12,650 nt of DNA, from positions 1 through 12,650 of the forward strand of contig CAJTSB010000056.1 in the NCBI GenBank assembly GCA_910578825.1, given 5' to 3'. Numbering within the stretch: position 1 is the stretch's first letter; the number at the start of each line of letters is the position of its first letter. This stretch comes from an uncultured Lachnospiraceae bacterium. GTDB lineage: Bacteria; Bacillota; Clostridia; Lachnospirales; Lachnospiraceae. The position numbers were made by a program, and so were the translations under genes. The notes below the pieces were generated by a model. That model did no database searches. It was not told the DNA's origin and worked only from the letters and a program-made list of their open reading frames with translations. Shown one piece after another: positions 1 through 8,288 of the stretch.

Positions 1-2
1 GG

Positions 3-3000
3 ATGGAACATGGAACTGACCTACGAGAGGAACGGGGATTACCTGATACCGAACCTGGTGCCGAACGAGGAACCGGAAGGAACACTGACCCGGTACGGAC
101 TGCTGCGGGAGAACTTCCTGAAAGAACACAGGAGGGGGATATACCAGGGCATGGTATTGTCAGGAGGGCTGAAAGCACACTGCCTCATGGTACAGGAGCA
201 GGCAGAGCAGAGAATGGACGTCCTGACAGCACAGATGGCAGAAGCGGCGGGCGTGACGGAGGAACTGAAAGAAACAGACCAGATGAAGTGGGTGGGCATG
301 ATGAACAACATCAGACACTCGGCGGAGGAAAACGTACTGACGGAACTGGTCTACGTATAAAACCGAATACGGAAGCACCCGAGCCGGATAATGGCCACGA
401 CCGTGGAGGAAAAACATTGTCCGGCCCTTTTAACGGGGATCCGGGTGCAGACGCCGACGTCGCGAGATGCCAGAAAGACATCTTATGCTCGGATGATTTC
501 CTTATCCATAAAAGACCGGAGATTGCGGGATATTTCGCAATGGAGCAGGACACGATGCTGCAGACGGAATATTTTAAGAACTGTTTCCATTTTAACACAT
601 ATTACGGGTATGAGGCGGCGGGGATTCCGGTTGGTTTCTATGCCAATGAGGGAGGGCTTCATATCAACATGACCGGAAAACCGGGAGTGGAGAATGAAAC
701 CAATCTCTCATGGGAAGATGCCCGTTTCTTTGTCAATTCCTATATTGAGGATGGCGTATACCTGCTTCCGGGGGAAAAGGCGGAGCAGATTGATACAAAC
801 GGGATGTACCAGCAGCTTGATTTGTTTTCCATGTTTGCAGAGCAAGTGGGCAGCATTGCCATGAAAGAGGCGGAAGATGGCATGATCCCGGCGGAAAAGG
901 CAAGCCCTGAACCGAAAAAGGAAGCGCTGTCAAAAGAGCAGCTTGACACAATCCTGCGGAGTGGCGGCGGCAGAGAGAACAGCCGCAAGCGCATTTATGC
1001 CAAGTACCAGCAGGGTAAGATGCCGGAGGAAATGGCGGCATTTCTCAAAAAGGAATACGGAACTACCGGGAAAGGCTTTGAATTTGAGGGGAAACAGGTA
1101 GCTGTGTGGTTTGACGAGCAGGGTATGAGCATCGGACAAGGTACGTCCGCACTGGAACGTCCGGTGCTTACAATGGACTGGCAGGAGATTGAGGCACAGA
1201 TACGTTCACAAGTAGAAAACGGCTCTTATATGGGCGCAAATGAAGCCTACCTTGTGGATGAGGTGGAGCGAGGGCGCATTGCGAATCATCTGTATTTTTT
1301 CTTCCGTGACGGCATGGGAGAAATGCCGGAAGAACTGGAAATGAAAGCTGCCAATTTTCCAGATTCCCATGCAAGGCTGGTAGACCTGTTGTCCACACCG
1401 GAGGGCGTGGATATGGCGGTTTCCCATATGGATAAGGCACTGGCACAGCTTGAAAGCGGTGAAAAAAAGCTGCGTATCCGTTCTGTCATGTCCAAAGAGG
1501 AACTTAGGGCAGAACTCGACAACCTGCTCCTGGAGAAGAAAACCTTTCCGGTATTGGACAGCGTGGAGGTGAAGAAAGAGGATTTTATCACGCAGGACGA
1601 GATAGACCACAGGCTCGGCAGGGGGAGCAGCTTTGAACACGGCTCATTCCGTATCTATGACTATTTTATGGAGGGGCATGACAGCAAGGAAGCGGCGGCT
1701 TTTCTGAAAAAGGAATATGGAACAGGCGGCAGCACCCACGCACTTGCCGGAGCTGACCATAGTTATGAGAACCATGACGGGAAAGGTATCAGTCTGGAAA
1801 AAGGCAGCATTATGGAGCCTTATGCAAAAGTGCTTTTGCCGTGGAAAGCGGTGGAGAAGCGTATCCGCAAGCTGATTCAGGAAGATAAATATTTATCCCC
1901 AAAGGGTAAGGAAGCCTATGCGGAATATAAAGCGGAACAGGCGCAGAAAGAGCTTGAAAAGGCGCAGGCGAAGATAGAGCGTGACACAAAGGTTTCCTGC
2001 AAGGATGCCATTGACAGGGCTATCGCAGAGAATTTTGACGGACACCGTCTGCTAAAGGGAACGGCGGCGGAGGTCATAAAGGAATACGGCATAGAACGTG
2101 TAAGCTATGTGCTGGCAAATTCTGTTATGCACCGCAGGCAGGAAGAACGGTTTTCTGATGATAACAGGGAGTGGGCAAAGTCCATTGAACCATATGCCAT
2201 GTATGAGAGCCGGGATATAGTCGCAGCTTCCCACCCTGCCGTGCTGAATGGCTTTATCAACCAGGCAAGGCGGTATATTGAGCGTGAGAAAGAACTTGCG
2301 GCTCAGAACGAAGCGGAGCAGGCACAGGCGCAGGAAGATTTGCCGGAGATGGCGGAAGGAGAATTAGATTGGCATATCATACATGAGGCAGATGATGATA
2401 ACGGACAGCCTGCACAGTGGAGCGCAAAACTGCCAAGCGGGGAATTTCTCTGGATTGACAAGGAAGCGGAAGGGTATGCCCTGTATGACACCCACGATAC
2501 GGACGCAAGCCCGGTTTCCGTTTCGGAAACACTGGACGGGGCAAAGGAAAGCGGGGAAAATTACGCTTTAAGATTTGCTGATGTGGAGGAAGTGGAGAAA
2601 ATCACGGTTGCGCTGGAATCCTCTGAGGATTTTTCAGAGCCGGGGATAGGATTCTATACACACCAGTATGCGGATGGCAGGGAGGGTGTGCGTTACCGCC
2701 TTGTGACAACAGCAGAAGATGGGCTACTGATACCCTATCCCGAACATAACCGATTTTTTATCAACCGTGAGCTGGCACAGGAGTATATAGATGCTCATGC
2801 GGATTTGATTGATGTGATTGGATATGATGATATGGTAATCCAGTCCATGCAGGAGCAGAGCAGGTACAAAAGAGAGCAGGCGCAAAAAGAAACTTCTGGA
2901 CATGATGTCAATCCTTCTGCAAGTCAGAAGGATTTGAAATCCGGCAATAGGATTTCCATTAACGGGCAGGAGTGTGTAAAGACAGATGAATGGAAGTCCG

Positions 3001-6000
3001 GCGATGATGTATATGTGCTTGGCAATTCCGTGGAGGACAGTGATTTCTTCTATGCAGAGATAAATGGGAATACACGCTTTGAGTATGACCATAAGCCGGA
3101 CAGGAAGGAAATAGAAGATGATTTCATAGACCTGGAAGCCATGCGGGATATTGACCGCCATGAGGCGGAAGTGTTCTCTCGCTTCGAGGGCGGGGCAGAG
3201 CCGGGGGTTTATTATGCCATTTCCCTTACATCAGATGCCTTTGCTGATAGTTACTATATTTCCGTTATGGACGGAAACACAGGGGAGGAAATACAAGGCT
3301 ACCGTGATAGCTACGGGGATATGCCTACATTTGGAACGGTTGACGAAGCGGTAGATTACTGCCACAAGAACGATATTGATTTTGAGAATGCGGCAGAGGT
3401 AGATCAGTGGCGTATCATTGATGTGGAGCAAAAAAATGATATTGACCACCGGGGGCAGGAGCCGGAAACTTCTGGACATGATGTCCAGAGGTCAGAAACC
3501 AAACCGGAGCCGGAGAAGCCAACAGCCAGTGAAACAACCATATATCAGGGTGATAAAAACGGGTTTCCTTATGACATCGTGATTGAAAAAATGCACTTTG
3601 GGGAGCCGGAGAAAGCCGAACCGGAAAAGCCGGATTACAAGGTTGGCGATACTGTCACCATTGAGGGAACGGAATTTATTATTGAAAATATTTCTGACAG
3701 GGAAGTACAACTCCGTGACCCGAAGCTGTTTTACCCGATCTTTAGGGCAGAGAGCAAGGAGAATTTTGAACGGCTGTTAGCTAAGGAAACAGAAAATGCC
3801 TTGCCAGAGCCGGATGTCAAAAGCCCCGTAAAGCGGGCAGAACCAAAGATTGACAAGTCGGGGGCTGTCAATTTCCGCATCACAGGCGATTCTGCCGGAA
3901 TGGATGCGGCAAACACAGGATTTTCACCGAAGGAGAAATTCAGGAAAAATATGGAGGCAATCCGCACTCTGGAGAGAATCGAGGGTGAAAACCGCACCGC
4001 CACGCCGGAGGAACAAAAGATTTTATCACAGTATGTGGGATGGGGCGGTCTTGCCGATGCCTTTGATGAGAGTAAAAGCGCATGGGCGGGGGAATATCAG
4101 GAATTAAAAAGCCTGCTATCCGATTCGGAATACGCTTCCGCTAGGGAGAGTACCTTAAATGCCCATTACACAAGCCCCGCCATTATACGCAGCATCTATG
4201 AAGCCTTAGAAAATATGGGATTTGAAAAGGGGAATATACTGGAGCCTGCAATGGGCATCGGCAATTTTTATGGCTGTCTGCCGGAGAAGATGCAGGACAG
4301 CAGGCTTTATGGAGTGGAGCTTGACGGGATTACCGGGCGGATTGCAAAACAGCTTTATCCAAAAGCCAATATTAAAATCTCCGGTTTTGAAAAGACAGAC
4401 TACCCAAACGATTTCTTTGATGTGGCAGTGGGCAACGTGCCGTTCGGTCAGTATAAGGTGGCAGACAAACAGTACGATAAAAACAACTTCCTGATACATG
4501 ATTATTTCTTTGCGAAGGCTTTGGACAAAGTGCGTCCGGGCGGAGTGGTCGCTTTCGTGACAAGCAAGGGAACAATGGATAAGAAAAGCCCGGAAGTGCG
4601 GAAATACCTTGCACAGAGGGCGGAGCTTTTAGGGGCGGTCAGGCTGCCGAATACGGCTTTTAAGGAGAACGCAGGAACGGAAGTCACTTCTGATATTTTA
4701 TTTTTAAAGAAGCGTGACAGGGTTATGGACTTGGAAGCGGACTGGGTGCATCTTTCGGAAGATGCAAACGGGATTGCCATGAACAGCTATTTTGCCCAAC
4801 ACCCGGAGATGATTGTGGGAAAAATGGAGATGGTAACAGGACCCTATGGCATGGAAAGCACCTGCCAGCCCGACACGTCAAGACCTTTTGCGGAGCAGCT
4901 TGCGGAAGCCATAAGCCGCATTGACGGGGAGATTGAGGATGTGGAGCTTGATGAGCTGGACGGGGAGGCGGTAGACCAGACCATACCCGCAGACCCGGAT
5001 GTGAAGAATTACAGCTATACACTTGTGGAGGGTAAGGTTTATTACCGTGAAAATTCCGTCATGAAGCCTGTGGATATGAAAGATTCCATGCTGGAACGCA
5101 TTAAGGGTATGGCGGAAATAAGGGATTGCACGCAGGAGCTGATCCGTGTGCAGTTGGAGGAATACCCGGATACCGTCATTCAGGAGAAGCAGGCAGAATT
5201 AAACTCGCTGTATGATGCCTTTTCCAAAAAGTACGGACTTATCAATTCACAGACTAACAAGAGGGCGTTTAACCAGGACGGCAGCTACTGCCTGTTATGT
5301 TCCCTTGAAAAGACGGACGAGGAGGGCAAATTTGTTGGCAAGGCGGATATGTTCACGAAGCGCACCATTAAGAAAGTGGAGGTTGTCACAAGCGTTGACA
5401 CGGCAACCGAAGCCCTTGCGGTATCGCTGTCGGAAAAGGCGAGGGTTGACCTCGACTATATGGCGGAGCTGTCCGGGAAAAGCATTGACAAGATAAAGGA
5501 GGAACTGGCGGGAATCATCTTCCAGAATCCCATAACGGACAGGTGGGAAACAGCGGACGAGTATTTAAGCGGCAACGTCCGTGACAAGCTGGAAACAGCG
5601 AAAACCTATGCGGAGAACCACCCGGAATACACGGTGAACGTGCAGGCGCTCACACAGGTACAGCCCAAAGAGCTTGACGCAAGCGAGATCGAGGTGCGTA
5701 TTGGCGCAACATGGGTAAAGCCGGAATATATGGAGGATTTCATGCGTGACACCTTTGAAACGCCGCAGCATTTGTTTGACAGGAATGTTATGGGCATACA
5801 GTTTTCGGGCGTGACCGGGCAGTGGAACGTCAAAGGCAAAAATGCGGACTATGGAAATTCCCTCGTGAACATGACTTACGGAACGAGCCGCAGGAACGCT
5901 TACCAGATTTTGGAGGATTCCCTGAATCTAAAGGACAGCCGGGTGTATGACACCATAGAGGAGGACGGGAAGGAAAAGCGGGTATTGAACAAGAAAGAAA

Positions 6001-6827
6001 CCACCCTTGCGGCACAGAAACAGGACACCATAAGGGAAGCCTTTAAGGACTGGGTGTTCCGTGACCCGGACAGGAGGCAGGACTTAGTGGCGAAATATAA
6101 TAAGCTGTTCAATTCCACAAGACCGAGGGAGTATGACGGGGAGCACCTGAAATTCCCCGGCATGACACCGGACATTGAATTAAAGCCCCACCAGAAAAGC
6201 GCAGTCGCACACGTTTTATACGGGGATAATACCTTACTGGCACACTGTGTCGGGGCGGGCAAGACCTTTGAGATGACAGCGGCGGCAATGGAGAGCAAGC
6301 GGTTAGGCTTATGCCAAAAAAGCCTGTTTGTAGTTCCGAACCATTTGACGGAGCAGTGGGCGAGTGACTTCCTGCGGCTCTATCCCGGCGCAAATATCCT
6401 TGCGGCAACCAAGAAAGATTTTGAGCCTGCCAACCGGAAGAAGTTCTGTTCCCGGATAGCCACGGGAGATTATGATGCGGTGATTATCGGGCATAGCCAA
6501 TTCGAGAAAATCCCGCTGTCAATCGAGCGTCAGGAGGCTATGATAGAAAGGCAGATTGGAGAAATTGAGCTTGCCATTGAGCAGGCAAAAGCCGACAACG
6601 GCGAACGCTATACCATTAAGCAGATGGAGAAAACAAGGAAATCGCTCCAGGCAAGGCTTGAAAAGCTGAATGACACATCGAGGAAAGACAATGTAGTGAC
6701 TTTTGAACAGCTTGGCGTTGACAGGCTGTTTGTGGATGATGACCGTGTTATAATAGGGGCAAGTCAGAAGAAACCCAGTAAAATCAAAGGGTTGCAGATG
6801 ATTTTGCCCTATTATTTTTTGCAATGA
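3..6827 (+). CDS. Giant mobile-element DNA methyltransferase-helicase protein, cut off in the DEAH box
   Basis: Member of the very large proteins of Firmicute integrative elements that combine an N6-adenine methyltransferase with an SF2/SNF2-like helicase; their role in transfer or anti-restriction is not established. Residues 1-117 are read in another frame over TnpV and are rich in G, R, E, D, P, like a disordered linker. Recognisable family sequence begins near residue 155 (DDFLIHKRPEIAGYF). Two related modules with FLKKEYGT lie near 345 and 568, followed by a charged coiled-coil segment (632-664) and a DUF3849-like region (about 670-735, VLANSV...RFSDDNREWA). The methyltransferase spans roughly 1330-1570, with EPAMGIGNF at 1414 and GNVPF, in the NPPY position, at 1477. 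The helicase has Walker A AHCVGAGKT at 2080-2088 and VVPNHLTEQW after it. The expected VDEAH becomes VDDDRV at 2244-2249, then unrelated residues to the stop. All helicase motifs from II on are missing, so the ATPase should be dead. The true start is probably upstream of the window. Confidence 0.8.
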   Translation: MEHGTDLREERGLPDTEPGAERGTGRNTDPVRTAAGELPERTQEGDIPGHGIVRRAESTLPHGTGAGRAENGRPDSTDGRSGGRDGGTERNRPDEVGGHDEQHQTLGGGKRTDGTGLRIKPNTEAPEPDNGHDRGGKTLSGPFNGDPGADADVARCQKDILCSDDFLIHKRPEIAGYFAMEQDTMLQTEYFKNCFHFNTYYGYEAAGIPVGFYANEGGLHINMTGKPGVENETNLSWEDARFFVNSYIEDGVYLLPGEKAEQIDTNGMYQQLDLFSMFAEQVGSIAMKEAEDGMIPAEKASPEPKKEALSKEQLDTILRSGGGRENSRKRIYAKYQQGKMPEEMAAFLKKEYGTTGKGFEFEGKQVAVWFDEQGMSIGQGTSALERPVLTMDWQEIEAQIRSQVENGSYMGANEAYLVDEVERGRIANHLYFFFRDGMGEMPEELEMKAANFPDSHARLVDLLSTPEGVDMAVSHMDKALAQLESGEKKLRIRSVMSKEELRAELDNLLLEKKTFPVLDSVEVKKEDFITQDEIDHRLGRGSSFEHGSFRIYDYFMEGHDSKEAAAFLKKEYGTGGSTHALAGADHSYENHDGKGISLEKGSIMEPYAKVLLPWKAVEKRIRKLIQEDKYLSPKGKEAYAEYKAEQAQKELEKAQAKIERDTKVSCKDAIDRAIAENFDGHRLLKGTAAEVIKEYGIERVSYVLANSVMHRRQEERFSDDNREWAKSIEPYAMYESRDIVAASHPAVLNGFINQARRYIEREKELAAQNEAEQAQAQEDLPEMAEGELDWHIIHEADDDNGQPAQWSAKLPSGEFLWIDKEAEGYALYDTHDTDASPVSVSETLDGAKESGENYALRFADVEEVEKITVALESSEDFSEPGIGFYTHQYADGREGVRYRLVTTAEDGLLIPYPEHNRFFINRELAQEYIDAHADLIDVIGYDDMVIQSMQEQSRYKREQAQKETSGHDVNPSASQKDLKSGNRISINGQECVKTDEWKSGDDVYVLGNSVEDSDFFYAEINGNTRFEYDHKPDRKEIEDDFIDLEAMRDIDRHEAEVFSRFEGGAEPGVYYAISLTSDAFADSYYISVMDGNTGEEIQGYRDSYGDMPTFGTVDEAVDYCHKNDIDFENAAEVDQWRIIDVEQKNDIDHRGQEPETSGHDVQRSETKPEPEKPTASETTIYQGDKNGFPYDIVIEKMHFGEPEKAEPEKPDYKVGDTVTIEGTEFIIENISDREVQLRDPKLFYPIFRAESKENFERLLAKETENALPEPDVKSPVKRAEPKIDKSGAVNFRITGDSAGMDAANTGFSPKEKFRKNMEAIRTLERIEGENRTATPEEQKILSQYVGWGGLADAFDESKSAWAGEYQELKSLLSDSEYASARESTLNAHYTSPAIIRSIYEALENMGFEKGNILEPAMGIGNFYGCLPEKMQDSRLYGVELDGITGRIAKQLYPKANIKISGFEKTDYPNDFFDVAVGNVPFGQYKVADKQYDKNNFLIHDYFFAKALDKVRPGGVVAFVTSKGTMDKKSPEVRKYLAQRAELLGAVRLPNTAFKENAGTEVTSDILFLKKRDRVMDLEADWVHLSEDANGIAMNSYFAQHPEMIVGKMEMVTGPYGMESTCQPDTSRPFAEQLAEAISRIDGEIEDVELDELDGEAVDQTIPADPDVKNYSYTLVEGKVYYRENSVMKPVDMKDSMLERIKGMAEIRDCTQELIRVQLEEYPDTVIQEKQAELNSLYDAFSKKYGLINSQTNKRAFNQDGSYCLLCSLEKTDEEGKFVGKADMFTKRTIKKVEVVTSVDTATEALAVSLSEKARVDLDYMAELSGKSIDKIKEELAGIIFQNPITDRWETADEYLSGNVRDKLETAKTYAENHPEYTVNVQALTQVQPKELDASEIEVRIGATWVKPEYMEDFMRDTFETPQHLFDRNVMGIQFSGVTGQWNVKGKNADYGNSLVNMTYGTSRRNAYQILEDSLNLKDSRVYDTIEEDGKEKRVLNKKETTLAAQKQDTIREAFKDWVFRDPDRRQDLVAKYNKLFNSTRPREYDGEHLKFPGMTPDIELKPHQKSAVAHVLYGDNTLLAHCVGAGKTFEMTAAAMESKRLGLCQKSLFVVPNHLTEQWASDFLRLYPGANILAATKKDFEPANRKKFCSRIATGDYDAVIIGHSQFEKIPLSIERQEAMIERQIGEIELAIEQAKADNGERYTIKQMEKTRKSLQARLEKLNDTSRKDNVVTFEQLGVDRLFVDDDRVIIGASQKKPSKIKGLQMILPYYFLQ
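10..360 (+). CDS. tnpV: TnpV-family transposon protein (copy 1), nested in the giant gene
   Basis: A 116-residue protein recognised as TnpV, the small protein of unknown function first named in the Tn4451/Tn4453 transposons. The family pattern is clear: YGLLRENFLKEH near residue 30, then a helical middle, EELKETDQMKWVGMMNNI near residues 81-98, and a final LVYV. It aligns along most of its length with the second copy at 7545-7931. ATG at 10 is the first visible start, but the frame is open to the window edge and this copy lacks about a dozen N-terminal residues present in copy 2, so the gene may begin upstream. It sits in a different frame inside the giant ORF that covers this stretch. Of its 29 pyrimidine-ending codons, 28 end in C and one in T, while copy 2 has 14 C and 28 T. 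That bias fits a constraint from the other frame. Family call is firm; the dual-coding reading is inference. Confidence 0.88.
   Translation: MELTYERNGDYLIPNLVPNEEPEGTLTRYGLLRENFLKEHRRGIYQGMVLSGGLKAHCLMVQEQAEQRMDVLTAQMAEAAGVTEELKETDQMKWVGMMNNIRHSAEENVLTELVYV
2890..2909 (+). repeat. 20-nt direct repeat encoding ETSGHDV, copy 1
   Basis: The 20 bases beginning AAACTTCTGGACATG are identical to those at 3466-3485 and encode the same peptide, ETSGHDV, in the same frame of the giant gene. Both copies lie in low-complexity linkers between domains. Confidence 0.7.
3466..3489 (+). repeat. 20-nt direct repeat copy 2, overlapping a perfect palindrome
   Basis: Second copy of the ETSGHDV-coding repeat. 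Here the following bases complete a perfect 19-nt palindrome (3471-3489) with 9-bp arms around a central G at 3480. Copy 1 lacks the last arm bases, so the palindrome may be chance or may be a protein site inside the coding region. Confidence 0.6.
6746..6754 (+). promoter_or_regulatory. Extended -10 promoter candidate
   Basis: TGTTATAAT at 6746-6754 is a perfect extended -10 (TGnTATAAT), lying just after the point where homology to the helicase ends. A perfect TTGACA at 6718-6723 is 25 bases away, too far for a standard -35, so the promoter would rely on the extended -10. It would drive the ribbon-helix-helix gene at 6864 with a leader of about 100 nt. Confidence 0.45.
6752..6813 (+). repeat. 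Nested inverted repeat at the break in the giant gene
   Basis: Outer arms AATAGGGGCAA (6752-6762) and TTGCCCTATT (6804-6813) pair with one bulged G. An inner pair AACCC (6772-6776) and GGGTT (6789-6793) sits inside. The structure begins about 12 bases after helicase homology is lost. It could be the remnant of an insertion-sequence end, a miniature element, or a folded leader RNA of the next gene. No transposase is visible here. Confidence 0.5.
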
Positions 6828-6863
6828 AACACTTTACAACAAAATTTGACAAGGAGGAATGGA

Positions 6864-7289
6864 ATGGCGAAAGGGGATTTGTTCCGTGCGTTTACAGTAC
6901 GGTTTTCTTTTAAGAAGGAGCAGCATGTAAGGATGCTGCAAAAATTTGAAGACAGAAAGCTAACTGATGGCAAAGCAAAAAATCAGGTTGTTATGGACGC
7001 ATTGGAAATGTATTTTGATGCATTGGAAAATAACAACAATGCTAAAGAGGAAAAATGGGTTACAAAAGAATTTATGGAACAGCGGTTGGAGCAGGTTAAG
7101 CAGGAGTGTAAGTGGGAAATATGGAAAGAACTACTCTGTATTTTAATTGGCGGAAAAATGAAAGGACAACCGCTTATGGTGCAGTCTCCCATTGATAAGC
7201 CGGAAACAGAAAAAGTTATGGTAGATGCGGTGGATATCAGCGGAATACCGGATGTTATGGACAAAATAATGGACTGGAGTGACAGATAA
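6864..7289 (+). CDS. Small ribbon-helix-helix DNA-binding protein, ParR-like
   Basis: A 141-residue protein beginning MAKGDLFRAFTVRFSF. The ATG at 6864 is chosen because AAGGAGG (6851-6857) is 6 bases upstream; an in-frame TTG at 6846 has no such site. The first 55 residues fit a ribbon-helix-helix fold: a basic beta strand (AFTVRFSFK), a helix (KEQHVRMLQKFEDRK), a turn, and a second helix (AKNQVVMDALEMYFDAL). A charged helical stretch follows (EKWVTKEFMEQRLEQVKQE). Proteins of this shape on plasmids and integrative elements often act as the centromere-binding partner of a ParM/StbA actin-like ATPase. No ParM gene precedes it here; the space is taken by the truncated helicase, so it is orphaned from any such partner within the window. 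A simple transcriptional regulator is the main alternative. Fold call moderate, partition role inferred. Confidence 0.6.
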   Translation: MAKGDLFRAFTVRFSFKKEQHVRMLQKFEDRKLTDGKAKNQVVMDALEMYFDALENNNNAKEEKWVTKEFMEQRLEQVKQECKWEIWKELLCILIGGKMKGQPLMVQSPIDKPETEKVMVDAVDISGIPDVMDKIMDWSDR

Positions 7290-7340
7290 AATGGAGCAAT
7301 GGTATGCTAAAGTAGGGAATCAGAGCCACTTTTTTGTTTT

Positions 7341-7469
7341 ATGGGTCGGATGCTTAAAAGAATTGCATGGATGGGAATACACATTTTGAAACTGGTATTG
7401 ACAGTATTGGAAACTGTCCAGCTTTTAGCGGGGAATGTGATAAAGATTGTGTTATTGGTTTTGGCATAA
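7341..7469 (+). CDS. Small hydrophobic protein, 42 residues
   Basis: A short ORF beginning MGRMLKRIAWMGIHILKLVL. A basic start is followed by an almost continuous hydrophobic stretch (HILKLVLTVLETVQLLAG, then VIKIVLLVLA), as in a one- or two-helix membrane protein or an amphipathic peptide. It lies between the ribbon-helix-helix gene and the second TnpV, and small hydrophobic ORFs are common in such elements. No good ribosome site is visible, and an internal ATG at 7350 is also possible, so expression is uncertain. Function unknown. Confidence 0.45.
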   Translation: MGRMLKRIAWMGIHILKLVLTVLETVQLLAGNVIKIVLLVLA

Positions 7470-7544
7470 GTAGCGGAGGTAACGAAGTGGATAAGGGGAG
7501 GCAAATGCCTTTCTTTATCCATACATATGGACAGGAGGCAGGTT

Positions 7545-7931
7545 ATGGACAAAGAACTGACAGAGGTTATTGGGGAAAACAGAATTTTATACCGTCTGGC
7601 GGAAAATGGATGCTATTATCCGGCTTTAAGATTGCCAGAGGGAACACGCTACAACATAGGGAAATACGGACTAATGCGGTGGGAATATTTGCAGACAAAC
7701 TGTGGAAGGGAATATCTCCGGCTGTTGCTGGATGGGAAACTGAATGAATATCTGCACGAAGTGGACGAAGAGTGTCATGCAAGAGTGGAGCTGCTTGTGG
7801 AACAGATGAAAGCAGGGACAGGGATTGTGGAGGAACTAAAGGCTTCCAATCAGATGAAGTGGGTTGGTCTTATGAATAATATCAGGGTTATGGCAGAGGA
7901 GATTGTGCAGAGAGAAATGATATATGTGTGA
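7545..7931 (+). CDS. tnpV: TnpV-family transposon protein (copy 2)
   Basis: A 128-residue TnpV protein, full length for the family. It contains KYGLMRWEYLQ near residue 39, then LLDGKLNEYLHEVDEECHAR, then EELKASNQMKWVGLMNNI, and ends EMIYV. The start at 7545 is chosen because AGGAGG (7533-7538) is 6 bases upstream; the in-frame ATG at 7527 precedes that site and lacks its own. Codon use is ordinary for the window (28 T against 14 C at pyrimidine-ending third positions), unlike copy 1. It is the last gene of a likely short transcription unit with the ribbon-helix-helix gene. A decayed duplicate lies at 10989-11236. The biochemical role of TnpV is unknown. Confidence 0.88.
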   Translation: MDKELTEVIGENRILYRLAENGCYYPALRLPEGTRYNIGKYGLMRWEYLQTNCGREYLRLLLDGKLNEYLHEVDEECHARVELLVEQMKAGTGIVEELKASNQMKWVGLMNNIRVMAEEIVQREMIYV

Positions 7932-7960
7932 TGTGAGGGGGGGGAATCCGCCCTTCTTTT
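7680..7960 (+). repeat. Segment duplicated at about 10989-11270 (TnpV 3' part plus terminator)
   Basis: From the GCGGT preceding GGAATAT through the terminator, this stretch is closely similar to 10989-11270, including long identical blocks such as GTTGCTGGATGGGAAACTGA. The two copies are in the same orientation and bracket the SIR2 gene region. They differ by several small indels and substitutions, so the duplication is not recent. Confidence 0.75.
7937..7960 (+). terminator. Degraded terminator after TnpV copy 2
   Basis: A run of eight G, AAT, CCGCCC and then TTCTTTT. By comparison with the perfect GGGCGG / CCGCCC stem after copy 3, one arm has changed to a G run, which leaves a weaker stem. 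It may still act, but poorly. Confidence 0.45.
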
Positions 7961-8038
7961 ATATGGAAAATTTGTCTGATTTGCCCTGATTATCAAAATT
8001 GCCAAAATGATTTAGAAGTAATAAGGCATTTGTTTTTT

Positions 8039-8099
8039 TGTATAGCAATGATATAGTTTTTATAAACATGGGGATTTTTAGTGATGTAAATTGGTGTGG
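8039..8099 (+). repeat. Partial phased-repeat array after TnpV copy 2
   Basis: Copies of the GRTRTAG-type motif lie at 8039 (TGTATAG), 8050 (GATATAG), 8083 (GATGTAA) and 8093 (GGTGTGG), spaced 11, 33 and 10 bases. They match the larger arrays at 11317-11780. The rest of the 7961-8288 gap shows nothing I can identify. Confidence 0.5.
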
Positions 8100-8288
8100 G
8101 TTTCGGAAATTCTGTTTGTATGTGGATACTATGGTGAAAAAGAACCATGGGTATTGCTGCTATTACTGAATCTGTAGGAGTTTGAAAGAGAGTGTTGCGA
8201 AATGGGATTGAGGTGGCTTGGAAGGTCGGGGATATGTTTGGCGGCGAGAAAAATCAATAAGAAGACGGACAGAGCTGTGAGTGGGTGC

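Noticed and set aside
5900..6298. Long minus-strand ORFs such as 5900-6298, 1206-1640 and 2724-3161
   Set aside because: All lie antisense to well-supported domains of the giant gene, show no recognisable family or ribosome site, and have compositions expected from the opposite strand.
6718..6754. TTGACA and TATAAT as one standard promoter
   Set aside because: The spacing is 25 bases; TTGACA also lies in conserved helicase codons. Only the extended -10 is kept.
7291..7389. 32-codon ORF directly after the ribbon-helix-helix gene
   Set aside because: No clear ribosome site, overlaps the more convincing hydrophobic ORF, and has no recognisable features.
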